Of a stretch of 64,000 nt of DNA, positions 33,020 to 43,119 are shown in pieces. Location of the stretch: positions 6,770,751 to 6,834,750 of the forward strand of contig OY754990.1 in the NCBI GenBank assembly GCA_963576475.1. Reading direction: 5' to 3'. A program made the translations under genes and the position numbers. How positions within the stretch are numbered: position 1 is the stretch's first letter; each line of letters starts with the position of its first letter. The notes under the pieces are model-generated. The model made no database searches. It was not told where the DNA came from and was given only the letters and a program-made list of their open reading frames with translations. Source of the stretch: Molanna angustata (lineage: Eukaryota; Arthropoda; Insecta; Trichoptera; Molannidae).

Positions 33020-34000
33020 GTGCCCCGTTCCACCATTGTACTTTTCAACTTTTCACTTTTCGCTTTGCGGTTTGAGAATTTCGCAAAGTGCAAAGCGTTC
33101 GCGTTCCACGAAAAAAAATGGTCGCTTTGCGGCGTCGCCAAACATTTGCAAGTCTTTTCAATTGATAACTTAGTAGTACCGAGTGTTTCGCGCGTAGCGT
33201 AAACGATCGTTTGACACCGTTCGTTCTTGTCTGTTTCGTTGTTGTTAGAAAATGAGCTGGAAAGACAATATTAAGAAAAAAATAGCCGTGTTGAAGATAA
33301 TTAATGAAAAGAAAGGAGTTATTTTTGGAGTAATTAGTGACATTATCACTAATACAGTGAAACAACAGGTGTTTCACTGAATTATTTGCTGTTGAGGAGA
33401 CAATCATTTGCTTCTCTTAGTGATGTTCTGTACCTTATAATATGTGTAAATGAGTAGTGAAATAATCATATAAACTTAGAAAAAACGGACATAATAATCA
33501 CATAAACATAGTTTAAATTACCTAAAAAAATCAGAATTAATCGTGTACTTAATCAAGACATATTCACACTGAGTGCTATTTATGCGAAAATATTCGAGGA
33601 ACTGCGTGGGTAAAATATTTTCGAAATTTATCCTTTCTCTATAATTTCTTACAACCCCGTCTTCCTCATTCCTTTCTTACAATAAGTTGTGCAAAATTTT
33701 ATAATAAATTTACTCAAAAATTCTAAACAAACAACTTCTACTTTCACAACTCGACGAATGGCAAATTTGAAATGTCAAAATATTCTTTTCAATTCATTCG
33801 CAAAGTTTGCACAGTTTTTTTATGAAAAGTAGCGATGGTGGAACAGAACGGCTTATTTGCTTTGCAATAGGCGTCTACTTTTCGCTTTGCACATTGTAAC
33901 TTTTACTTTGCGAAAAAATGTAATGGTGGAACGAAAATAAGCCGATGAATTGCAAAGTGCAAAGCGCAAAGTTGAAAAGTACGATGGTGGAACGAGGCAC
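33020..34000. mobile_element. DNA transposon-like element with about 42-bp inverted repeats
   Basis: The left end GTGCCCCGTTCCACCAT, GTACTTTTCAACTTT and the complement of the right end GTGCCTCGTTCCACCAT, GTACTTTTCAACTTTGCG are near-identical. The motif ATGGTGGAAC recurs three times on the right side. The class is uncertain: the terminal motif resembles some PIF/Harbinger elements, but I could not find a clear target duplication. Confidence 0.6.
33252..33380 (+). CDS. Small open frame (42 codons) inside the inverted-repeat element
   Basis: ATG 33252 opens a lysine-rich frame beginning MSWKDNIKKKIAVLKIINEK and stopping at TGA 33380. It could be the start of a lost element protein, such as a DNA-binding first frame, or chance. 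No motif is recognised. Confidence 0.2.
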   Translation: MSWKDNIKKKIAVLKIINEKKGVIFGVISDIITNTVKQQVFH

Positions 34001-34014
34001 GGGTTCTCGACTCA

Positions 34015-34680
34015 CTACAGTTGAATGCGACACATGAGATCCAACTATAGATGTCGTTAGTATGTATGTAGGTATTAGATGAAGAATACGTACCAAACTA
34101 TAAAACGTCAAATCCAAATTATTTATTAATCTTAAGATATTTTGTTTTTATTTACATATATGTATGCCAGGATGGGAAATTTGTTGAGTTAAATTACATT
34201 TTACTACCCCTTCTTTCCCCTTGGCGCTTTTATCCCGTTTCTATCGGGATACGCTTTGACCATGATCCCATTTTCCTACCCCGAATAGTTAAATGGCTCT
34301 ATGGTTTGTATGAATATTAAGTATCTATAGGAGTCTCCGTAGATACTGCGTATTCTGCCATACAAATTGTATGAAACGATGTCGTCACAAAATTCATATT
34401 TACAAAAATTGTTAAAAAAAAAAATTGCGGTGTAGGTACGAATTATTTACACATTTTTTATAGAAAATTATTATCTATTTGGTGTGTTTCGGTGTTTATC
34501 GATATTTATATATTCTTTTGGAAATAAAGCCGGTTAAAAATATAAATTTTTCATAAAAAAAATCTGTATTTGTCCTAAATATAGACAAATTTTGTCTATA
34601 TTTAGGTACTTATACAAAATTTCAGCGTTCTTGCTTTTATGGTTTTTGAGATATGTGGAAATATAAGGTGAAAGGTGGTT
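34015..34680 (-). mobile_element. Diverged Helitron-like (HINE) copy with nested SINE
   Basis: It follows the order of the complete copies: CACATGAGATCCAACTAT, GAAGAATACGTACCAAACTA, TACAAATTGTATGAAACGAT, GTCGTCACAAAATTCA, GGTGTGTTTCGGTG and CAGCGTTCTTGC. A piece of SINE A lies inside. The microsatellite end is missing. Confidence 0.65.
34208..34275 (-). mobile_element. SINE family A fragment
   Basis: CTTGGCGCTTTTATCCCGTT, then TCGGGATACGCTTTGACCAT, is the complement of 10919..10968. Confidence 0.7.
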
Positions 34681-34764
34681 GGGACTTGCGTCACGGGCCC
34701 TTACTAACGTGGGCCCATGATAATAATTCGAATGTTGATGTTCTCCGACTATTTAAACGTCAGT

Positions 34765-35060
34765 TTAAACCCATAGAAAACTATATATTTCTTTTCTTCG
34801 TACACAATAGTGTGAAATGCTACGCCATCAACCTTTTTCAAAAGTTTGGCGTAGTCCGCGTAGTATAAAGTACCTATTTAGTTAGAGATGTCTCTGCAAC
34901 GCAACTGTTAACTTAAGAATATTAAATACTCCAGTGAGGTTGGGGGTTAGTATTTAGTTATGTACCTAGGACTGTGCATTCGGATCTTGGGTCCGAATGC
35001 ACAGTTCTACCTAAATACTAAATTCTAAATACGAACCATGTTTTCATTGCACAGTCGCTC
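34765..35060. mobile_element. Dispersed repeat I, copy 1, with terminal hairpin
   Basis: The order CCCATAGAAAACTAT, ATGCTACGCCATC, GATGTCTCTGCAACGCAA, TACTCCAGTGAGGTT, GGACTGTGCATTCGG is shared with 35487 and 59115. Here the last block is mirrored at once (TCCGAATGCACAGT), giving a stem of about 14 bp at 34973..35008. Confidence 0.5.
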
Positions 35061-35098
35061 ACTTAAGTTAGAAGATCACGTGGCTTCCTAACTGGAGG

Positions 35099-35404
35099 AT
35101 GTTACGACGTTTTTCTATGAGAATTGCATTGCAGAGACATATCTTAATATTAGCGCATCGGCGTAAACTAACATTTGCGAATTGTCAAAAAGTAAGGTTG
35201 ATAGCGAGGAACCTTACGATTGGTTTAATACTAAAATACGAGATTTTTTCGATGGATGATGATTTTATCGGCTTCGTTGAATATGTATTTGGTAATTTTG
35301 TCAAATCAAATACTTTACAGAGTATTCAGCGATCCACAAGAGATGCCGAAAATTCGCTGGAATTTAAAAAAATCGTGACATCGAGCTGTCAGTGTGAAGT
35401 ATGA
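35099..35404 (+). CDS. Hypothetical open frame between two repeat I copies
   Basis: ATG 35099 opens 101 codons: a basic N-terminal half (RRFSMRIALQRH, RRKLTFANCQK) and a more acidic part (MDDDFIGFVEYVFGN). It has no motif I know, sits inside the intron between two copies of repeat I, and is AT-rich. It is most likely a remnant of an element protein or chance. Confidence 0.2.
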   Translation: MLRRFSMRIALQRHILILAHRRKLTFANCQKVRLIARNLTIGLILKYEIFSMDDDFIGFVEYVFGNFVKSNTLQSIQRSTRDAENSLEFKKIVTSSCQCEV

Positions 35405-35486
35405 AGTTGGTTACATGTGTTTGTGTTGTTATAGCAAAAAATCATTATACACGTCAAACGTCAGAAAAGAGATAGATAGCTTTCTA

Positions 35487-35695
35487 AGCCCATAGGAAGC
35501 TATCTATCTATTTTCTTCATACACAATAATGTGAAATGCTACGCCATGGACCTTAAGTTTGGCGTAGTATTTAGTTAGTGATGTATCTGCAATGCAATTG
35601 CTAACTTAAGAATACTAAATACTCCAGTGAGGTTAGGAGTTAGTATTTAGGTACCTAGGACTGTGCATTCGGGTCTTGATCTTGAATTTGCTTAT
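35487..35695 (+). mobile_element. Dispersed repeat I, copy 2
   Basis: It contains ATGCTACGCCATGGACC, TTAAGTTTGGCGTAGTATTT, AGTGATGTATCTGC, TACTCCAGTGAGGTTAGGAG and GACTGTGCATTCGGGTC. Confidence 0.55.
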
Positions 35696-36570
35696 CACAG
35701 CTCTCACTTATATGCATTAACTATGTAATTTCAATGACATATTATTATTTTTTTTTCAAATAACTCCTCTCTCAATATCTTAGTCGATTTTTGTATTTCG
35801 TTAAAAAAAATATTACCTATGTAATTCAAGGGCGCACCATAATATTATGTATGTAAGTTTAAGTCAATTATTTACACCATTAGGTACCTATTCAGGTATA
35901 ATAAATAACTCCATACCTAACTCATTTAACAAATCAATTAAGAGTTTCATAATTAAATGTTTAAATAGGTACTCATAGGATCTCTATTGTACAAAAAAAA
36001 TAATGGATTACAGTGACATAATATACCTGAGGCGATTCTCTAAATTATTTAAAGTAAAAACTGTATCTAACAAGTGCATACCTCAATATACACGATTAAT
36101 CAATGTGCATTATTAATAACTTGAAGGTTTTTTCGTTGACACAGTGGAAGTTCATAATTATTTTTTATTTATTTTTTTTTTTTTTTTTTAATTTAAATTG
36201 GCATATCTACAGACCATATACAAAATTTTATTACAAATATAGTAAAAACATTAGTCCATTTACAGATAGCACATACAAATTAAATAATGCAAAATATTGT
36301 GGTACAAAACCAAAGAGAAAAAAAAAACACAAGTCAGAACATAACAAAAAAAATATTACGAGAAAAAATAAGAAGAAGTAAACAAAAACAGAAAGTATGT
36401 ACACACAGGGTAGAAAAGAAAGTGTGCAGTTTCGAAAAAAACAACAGTAAAAAACAACAGAAAAAAGTAGTAAATTAAAGTGAGGCTGAGATTGAAAGCT
36501 TTATGATTATAAATTGTAAAAAAAACACATAAATATAATCACAGTTAAATTCCAAAATGAGTATTTTTAT
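35696..36570. other. AT-rich intron DNA with a T run
   Basis: A T run lies at 36171..36190 and a lysine-rich frame follows, due to A-rich sequence. No gene is supported. Confidence 0.45.
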
Positions 36571-36740
36571 TTGCCTAAGCGCTTTCGCCAGTCACAGCTT
36601 GCATCCTCAGAGGCACACTATAGTAGTTATATAGTGTGCCTCTGAGGATGTAGTGTATATAGTGTGCCTCTGAGGATGTAGTGTATATAGTGTGCCTCTG
36701 AGGATGCCAGCTGTGACTGGCGAAAGCGCTTAGGCAAATA
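36571..36740. repeat. Inverted repeat with three internal units
   Basis: TTGCCTAAGCGCTTTCGCCA and its complement (TGGCGAAAGCGCTTAGGCAA) lie about 125 bp apart. Between them GTGTGCCTCTGAGGATG occurs three times in one direction and its complement once on the left arm. It looks like a foldback with an amplified inner segment. Confidence 0.75.
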
Positions 36741-36764
36741 TGTAAAACAAATACTAATACACTT

Positions 36765-37018
36765 TCAAAACGATAAAGAAAACCATATCACTGCTCAACA
36801 TTCTCACGATACAAGACACAGACTTCAACTAATCACTCCGAAGACGAATACTGCATACGGAAATAGACATTATCAATACTTGGCTCCAAAAATACTAAAT
36901 TTAGTTGCTAAAGACATAAAGGACATACAGATAATGAAAAAAACAAGACTGAAACTAACAATTCATACGTGGATATATAATAAAGGGATTAACTATTGTC
37001 AGCAAATTCTTAATCCTT
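36765..37018 (+). mobile_element. LINE C-terminal fragment
   Basis: The + strand reads HDTRHRLQLITPKTNTAYGN, RHYQYLAPKILNLVAKDI and then INYCQQILNP before a stop at 37017. H.TR...L..P...T.YG...Y..L.PK..N is the familiar end of CR1/Jockey-type LINE polyproteins. It starts at the inverted repeat just upstream. Confidence 0.65.
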
Positions 37019-37121
37019 AACAACATATATACAACAAATCTCACATAGTGAAACATAGACTGCACACTGCACAATTATTACAGTTTATTTTGATTTAGTA
37101 ATTAATATTATGTAACTAGTC

Positions 37122-37158
37122 TACCACCTCGGAACAGGCCTGGCCTAGTGAGGTGGTA
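37122..37158. repeat. Short hairpin shared with 22411..22450
   Basis: TACCACCTC and GAGGTGGTA pair around AGGCCTGGCC, about 100 bp after the LINE stop codon. Its core is the same as in the MITE at 22411. Confidence 0.6.
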
Positions 37159-37548
37159 CAAACCAACCCATATATTTGATCTGTAATAATTTTAATTTTT
37201 CTGATATTTATTTCTTTGTACTTATATTGTAATTTTTGTATTTTTTGGTATCAATAATAAAAAATTAAAAAATACTTATTGTGGAATCTAACTGTGTTTC
37301 TATTTATAAGTGTTTTTTTTTTTACAATTTATGTGCATTATTAATTTGGCTTTACACTATGGGATATAAGATAATATAATGTAATATTTATTTATTTTAA
37401 GGGGGAAACATACAGCAATGTTAAATATTTGCCATAATAGTTCCCTCATAACCATACATAACATTTTGCTAATATTAAAATTAAATTTACTTAAAAATAA
37501 AAATATGATTTTGATAGCAGAAAGTTGAGATTATGTACATATTTACAT

Positions 37549-38352
37549 ATCATGATCTTTATAGCACTTCGTGTACATATCATGATCTTTAAAGCACTTC
37601 GTGTACATATCATGATCTTTAAAGCACTTCGTGTACATATCATGATCTTTAAAGCACTTCGTGTACATATCATGATCTTTAAAGCACTTCGTGTACATAT
37701 CATGATCTTTAAAGCACTTCGTGTACATATCATGATCTTTAAAGCACTTCGTGTACATATCATGATCTTTAAAGCACTTCGTGTACATATCATGATCTTT
37801 AAAGCACTTCGTGTACATATCATGATCTTTAAAGCACTTCGTGTACATATCATGATCTTTAAAGCACTTCGTGTACATATCATGATCTTTAAAGCACTTC
37901 GTGTACATATCATGATCTTTAAAGCACTTCGTGTACATATCATGATCTTAAAAGCACTTCGTGTACATATCATGATCTTTAAAGCACTTCGTGTACATAT
38001 CATGATCTTTAAAGCACTTCGTGTACATATCATGATCTTTAAAGCACTTCGTGTACATATCATGATCTTTAAAGCACTTCGTGTACATATCATGATCTTT
38101 AAAGCACTTCGTGTACATATCATGATCTTCAAAGCACTTCGTGTACATATCATGATCTTTAAAGCACTTCGTGTATATATCATGATCTTTAAAGCACTTC
38201 GTGTACATATCATGATCTTTAAAGCACTTCGTGTACATATCATGATCTTAAAAGCACTTCGTGTACATATCATGATCTTTAAAGCACTTCGTGTACATAT
38301 CATGATCTTTAAAGCACTTCGTGTACATATCATGATCTTTAAAGCACTTCGT
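37549..38352. repeat. 30-bp tandem array, 27 copies
   Basis: The unit is CATATCATGATCTTTAAAGC + ACTTCGTGTA. Only about five single-base variants are seen (for example CTTA or CTTC for CTTT, GTATATAT for GTACATAT). As 30 is a multiple of three and the unit has no stop in several frames, long frames appear on both strands; these are artefacts. There are no spacers, so it is not a CRISPR array. Confidence 0.97.
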
Positions 38353-38705
38353 GGTATGGCTCCTACTTACCTCTCCGAACTGTGCATTCCGCTTTCAATA
38401 AATGACAGACAATCATCACTTCGTTCTGCTTCTTCATCCATGGTTGGGAAATTAGTTGAAATAAACAGGGTGCACACAACTAATTTCGGTGATCGTGCAT
38501 TTGCTGTGGCAGGACCAAATGCATGGAATAAGCTCCCACACACCCTCAGACAAACCGAAAATATATCTTCGTTCAGAAAAAAACTCAAAACGCATCTTTT
38601 TCGCTAATCTTACCAGAGCCAAATTGATACAACGTAATCAATTTTCAGCGCCCTTGAGGTGAGATATTTCACAAAAACAGCGCTATATAAATTATCCAAA
38701 TTATT
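37549..38705 (+). mobile_element. L2-like LINE 3' part with in-frame 30-bp array
   Basis: After the array the frame continues KALRGMAPTYLSELCIPL, then FGDRAFAVAGPNAWNKLP and FRKKLKTHLFR before the stop at 38607. This tail and the following GCGCTATATAAATTATCC match L2-group LINEs. The array encodes HIMIFKALRV, and KAL is the first part of the conserved KALhGLAP.YLS motif, so the repeated segment is LINE coding sequence. The frame from 37525 to 38607 is open for 360 codons, though nothing suggests it is expressed. The insertion is 5' truncated at the array. Confidence 0.8.
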
Positions 38706-38861
38706 ATTATATCATATATTAGTGTGGAACGGGAACAATCACCTGGTTCATAATTGCATATAATTGTCAAAAAAAATTGTAAACTGCTAGCCCTAGAACA
38801 GGATTTCCTAGTTGGGCAACAGTAATCTACTTATTCTTGTCATTATAAATATGGCGTGATA

Positions 38862-39069
38862 AAAGGTAAATAAATAAATAAAATAAATAAATTAAGTAAG
38901 TAAGTTTGAATTAAAGATATAAGAAATTGAAATAAAATATATACAATACAAAAAAAAACAATAAGTAATTCAAAATAAAAACAAATTAATGATAATGGGA
39001 TATGTAGAAATTGGGGGGAGTGAGGAGGGATAATGGAGTTAGGTTTTCTATGCCTCATACCACTGCGTC
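38862..39069. other. AT-rich intron DNA with TAAA and TAAG repeats
   Basis: Simple repeats that form the tail of repeat F, then AT-rich sequence. Confidence 0.4.
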
Positions 39070-39335
39070 ATTGCCGATATACTCTTGCGATATTGTTGGT
39101 GTTTTTTTACTTCAAAGTTGGAAAAACCATGAAAAATATAGACCCTGCATACAAATCTCGCTTATCTTGCATGATACTTTGTCGATATGTTAAGAGAAAT
39201 AAATTCTCTAAAACAAATCGACAGTTGGAAAACAAAATTATTAAATTATTTATTTATTTGTGTAAGTTTGGTACGTATTCTTCAATTATGCATACTATCG
39301 CCATCGACAGTTGGATCTCATATGTTATATTAATT
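39070..39335. mobile_element. Two opposed Helitron-like (HINE) fragments
   Basis: 39070..39229 ends ATCGACAGTTGGA (5' terminus on the - strand, preceded by TTGATACTTTGTCGATATG-like sequence), while 39268..39335 carries GGTACGTATTCTTCAATTAT to GGATCTCATATGTTAT, the 3' side on the + strand. Confidence 0.55.
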
Positions 39336-39719
39336 GTCTTATTAATCAACTTCACTAGTAGTCCCGCTGTCTGTTGTATCACTTTTCAACAAATTAATTT
39401 GAAATCGCGAATATTGAGGATGACTTCCTGCCTCTGTCATATTAGAACTAATTGACAATGAGCAAATATTTTGGTCGGCCATTTTTATTTGAAATATAGT
39501 TAACTGAATAGTTTGTGCACATCTATCTCAATCAACAGACGCGATTTTCACATTGAACTAAGTAAATTAAGTTAAAAACAAGTTTCCATTTGTTCTGTAG
39601 TCTGAGGTTTTGTTTGAGAATAGACAGGTAATAATTTATTTTTTTATTTATATTTCTTTGTTTCATTTTTTTCATTCAAACCATCCCCCTTTCTACAAAA
39701 TGCAAACACTGATGTGTAA
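39336..39719. other. AT-rich intron DNA
   Basis: No supported feature. Confidence 0.4.
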
Positions 39720-40105
39720 CCGAGATCTAAAGCTAAGTACAAGATGAAGAGCTGTTAAAGCATACGTGTTGCAAGTACTGTTGTATCCAGTGGAAGGTTG
39801 GACTCTCAAAATCTAAAGCTAAGTAAAAGATGGAGAGCTGTTAAAGCATATGTGTTACCGGTAATGTTGTATGGAGTGGAAGGTTGGACTCTCAATATCT
39901 AAGGCTAAATACAAGATGGAGAGCTGTTAAAGCATATGTGTTACCGGTAATGTTGTATGGAGTGGAAGGTTGGACTCTCAATAGCTATGGCTAAATACAA
40001 GATGGAGAGCTGTTAAAGCATACGTGTTCCCAGTACTGTTGTATCCAGTGGAAGATTGGACTCTCAAAATCTCAACAATTAATAAAATTTAAGCATTCGA
40101 GTGGT
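39720..40105 (+). mobile_element. LINE fragment expanded as four 86-bp units
   Basis: Each unit starts near ATGGAGAGCTGTTAAAGCAT and encodes RAVKAYVLPVMLYGVEGWTL, the segment after the YLG box in RTE-like reverse transcriptases. Units begin at 39749, 39835, 39921 and 40007 (same phase, 86 bp). After the last unit the frame runs on to IRRN. As 86 is not a multiple of three, the frame shifts between units. Confidence 0.8.
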
Positions 40106-40107
40106 TG

Positions 40108-41640
40108 CCTATACGACGAAACATTAAGACAAGTAAATAAAGCGGCTGCAATATCGGGATGCCTAAAGGGAAGTATATGGAGGAATAAGCACATGAATAT
40201 CGAAAGCTAAGTCCGGATAAGTATATAAAACATGACGTGTAAGACCCATTGTCACCTACGGAGTAGGACCAGAGCAGACAAAACGAGAACAAAATCTTTT
40301 CTGAGAACATCAGAGATGAGAACATTGAGATGTATAACCGGAAACACTCTAAGAGACCGAATTCTTCTTCTTCTTCTTCTGCTTTAGTTAGGACTGTATC
40401 CTGTTATTCTCGGAGCATGCTCTTGTGAAGTGGACGTCCAGCTATCCTTCTATCTTTTGGGTGGTCTTCCAGGGGGTCTGCCATTTGTTATCTCCCCATC
40501 CGCTGCCATCCTCACCACTCGATCCGAACCCGCTCACCCCACATGATCTCTCCAGAATCGTCTTCGTGTTCTTCCCCATCGCACAACATCTTCAACATCA
40601 CAGATTCTTCTTATCTCCGAGTTCCTTACTCTGTCAAGAAGTGTTACGCCTGCGATGGGTCGTAGAGTCTTCATCTCAGTGGTTCTTAGGAGGTTTTTTG
40701 TTCTGGCGGTGTCAGCTCTTGTTTCTATGCCGTCTGTCATGATCGGCCTTACACATTACTCTGATTCTTACCTTACTCTCCTTCAGCATGTCTCTGTTTC
40801 TCCATACAGCATTTTTCAAGCATCCAGCCACGACGGCGGCCTTATTCGCTTGCTCTCTTACTTCGTCAAAGAGGTTATTGCTGCTGGACACTTCCACACC
40901 CAAGTACTTAAATCGCATTACTTGTTCATTGGATTTATTTTCGATTGCAAGTTTGCATCGTACTGGATGTCTTGAGGTGACCATGCTTTTTGTTTTGTCT
41001 ACTGAGATTTTCATGTTAAATCGTTGAGAGGATAAATGGAATCTATAAAGCAGTCTCTGAAGATCATCTTCGGAATTGGCAATTAGGACAGCGTCATCTG
41101 CATAGCATATTATATCAATTTTTTTATCTCCCATAGTGTAACCCAGCCCCAATGATTTGACATCTACAATTATTTCATCCATAATGACATTGAACAAAAA
41201 AGGGCTCAAACTATCCCCCTGCCTGATGCCGACTGCGGCTGGGATTTCCTTCGAGAGATCATTTCCCACCTTTATATGCATTTTATTGTTACTATTTAAA
41301 TTTCTAATTGCTTTAATAATTGGATGTGGTGCATTCTTCTCTTTCATGATTTCTAAAACATCCGCCAGGAGCACCCTATCGAAAGCTTTAGTAAGATCAA
41401 CAAAACACATATAGGCCTGTTTATTGTATTCTATAGACTTTTCCTTTAATTGTCTCACTACAAATATTGCATCAGTGGTAGATTGATTCCTTCTAAATCC
41501 TTGTTGCTCGTCCCTATTTTGTATACTTTCTTCTAATTCGAAAAGACCGAATTCGAAATACTGAAATAAGAAAAAAAGTGTAGTACGGAAGACATCGTCA
41601 GATGGGGAAGACAGCGGAAGAGATGGCTAGACAGCTAGCA
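40108..41640 (+). mobile_element. LINE fragment split by a second LINE
   Basis: The left part encodes VNKAAAISGCLKGSIWRNKH and, with frame shifts, VTYGVGPEQTKREQN and LRCITGNTLRDR. After the insertion at 40365..41543 the same protein continues (NTEIRKKCSTEDIVRWGRQR with frame shifts, 41556..41625). The same order is seen in the inserted LINE on the other strand (AGCLKNAVWRNRDM, RPIAGVTLLDRVRNSEIRR), so the two belong to one family. Confidence 0.7.
40365..41543 (-). mobile_element. LINE reverse transcriptase fragment with 11-bp TSD
   Basis: The - strand encodes YMCFVDLTKAFDRV, GIRQGDSLSPFLFNVIMDEI, IICYADDAVLIANSEDDLQR (YADD catalytic box), VDKTKSM and FKYLGVEVSSS, that is, reverse transcriptase from the palm into the thumb, then MKTLRPIAGVTLLDRVRNSE. 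The duplication AGACCGAATTC (40354..40364 and 41544..41554) flanks it, and a GAA repeat tail lies at its 3' end (40365..40380). It is 5' truncated; a frame shift near 40730 breaks the reading frame. Confidence 0.9.
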
Positions 41641-41689
41641 GTCCACATCGCAGGAGACAGAATAGCGGTAGAAACAGATCTTCGGACCT

Positions 41690-42010
41690 ATGAAAAGGAA
41701 GAAAAAGAAGAAGATGCATTCGAGATGTGGCTATACAGAAGGTTGATGCGCATCTCATGGGTCGACTGTCTCCAATTAATGAGTACTTAATATGATGGAG
41801 AAAGAGAGAGTTATTGGCCACTGTCGACAGACGCAAAACCGCATATTTTGGCCATATATTCCGTGGTTATAGATATGCCCTTCTACAACTTATAGTTGAG
41901 GGAAAGATACAGGGAAGACAGGGTATGGGTCGTAAAATAATATTGTTAGGGATATCCATTTGAATCCTCTCCTTATCCGTATCCCTATCATAGACAATGT
42001 ATGCCAACCC
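41690..42010 (+). mobile_element. LINE fragment, degenerate
   Basis: The frame DAFEMWLYRRLMRISWVD is followed, in other frames, by NEYLMMEKERVIGHCRQTQN and a Gly/Arg-rich part. AFEMWLYRRM.RISW is a hallmark of RTE-like LINE tails. Several shifts and stops show decay. Confidence 0.65.
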
Positions 42011-42722
42011 GCCTAGCCGAGAAGAAATGTTACAAAAAGAAGACTACCTACAAACAGTATAGATCTACAGTAGGACTCGACAAACAAGAGATTGCGGGTG
42101 ATGGTTTTAAAAAGCGTTGTTAAAAATCTATTGATGCAAAGGTCAGGGAAAAAGTGACACGTAATTCGCTGCACAACGTCGAAAGCCAACTAATTTTATT
42201 GGTTAATACAAATTAGAGTATTTTTCTGCACTAAAATTGGTTTATACACAGGTTATGTCAGCCGCAATCTTTCGCTGGGCGAGGTATACAGCGAGTTAAC
42301 TTCGAGAGACGACACAGTGCACTTCACCTACATTATATTTCATCAGTTTACCTACGTTTTAGAGTATTTTTCCTACATAGTTTTCTTCGTCAACTTATAG
42401 TAGTTTCTTCTTGTAGTGTCTGTGTTCCTGTGCTGCAAATAACATTCTAGTTCATCATATATTGGTTCTTCGCGGCTGGCGTTAAGTACAAACTTACCTT
42501 CATTGATCTATGCTCCTTTCGAAATATTGTTTACCTTCAATTCCCGATTTTAATCCCTTCATACAGTCCATTTGCTCGAACAAATATCGTGTCTTAAAAA
42601 TCTCAGGCAGTGGTTCAGGATTTCGGATGCGGCATCACTAATTAGTTTGGCGCAGGATCAGGATGAGAAATTTGATGTGATGGTCACCAACCTCCTCTAG
42701 AAGGTATACAAGAAAAAGAAGA
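42011..42722. other. Intron DNA without recognisable features
   Basis: No exon, element end or repeat could be supported. Base composition is less AT-rich than in neighbouring stretches. Confidence 0.4.
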
Positions 42723-42760
42723 ATTCATACCATCACGGCACATCCCACATTGTGATGATA
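42723..42760 (-). mobile_element. Retroposon E 3' fragment
   Basis: ATTCATACCATCACGGCACA and TCCCACATTGTG match the E 3' end on the - strand. Confidence 0.55.
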
Positions 42761-42829
42761 AAAGAGCTATGCTTGAAAATAGCATCGTTCAAACAATACA
42801 TTTTGAATTGATTGTAAATCATCATCAAC

Positions 42830-43045
42830 ATAATAAGCGCGACATCCCTGGGTGGGCCTTGGCTGGATCCAGGAGTCTCCTCCATTCCCGTCTATCCGTT
42901 GCCTTCGTTGTCCAGTTTCTAATATATGCTGAGGATGCATCCGTATCGACACTGTCCATCCATCGAGTCCTTGGTCTTCCTGATCTCCTTAGACCTCGTG
43001 GCACGGAGAGTGTGAGGCGTTTTGTGGGGTTGTCTGCGGAACGGA
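42830..43045 (-). mobile_element. LINE C-terminal fragment
   Basis: The - strand encodes GLRRSGRPRTRWMDSVDTDA, YIRNWTTKATDRREWRRLLD and PAKAHPGM. The GRP.TRW.D...A..R..WR.L...A..HPG order is typical of the extreme C-terminus of RTE-like LINEs. Confidence 0.75.
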
Positions 43046-43119
43046 TCCGAATCTTCTTTATTCTTCAGTTTGTCAGTATTAAATTTCCCCACTTTTGAAT
43101 TGTAAATAAGTTATATTAA

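Larger units (their letters stand above)
37518..38861 (+). mobile_element. Dispersed repeat F interrupted by an L2-like LINE
   Basis: F begins at 37518 (GCAGAAAGTTGAGATTATG), stops at 37548 and resumes at 38712 (GTGTGGAACGGGAACAATC) up to 38861, followed by AAATAAAT repeats. Comparison with 23437..23612 shows that nothing of F is lost. Confidence 0.75.

Noticed and set aside
36103..36478. Lysine-rich proteins at 36103..36478
   Set aside because: Produced by A-rich sequence after a T run; no motif and no other support.
37549..38352. CRISPR-like array of 30-bp repeats
   Set aside because: There are no spacers: repeats follow each other directly. The genome is eukaryotic and the unit derives from LINE coding sequence.
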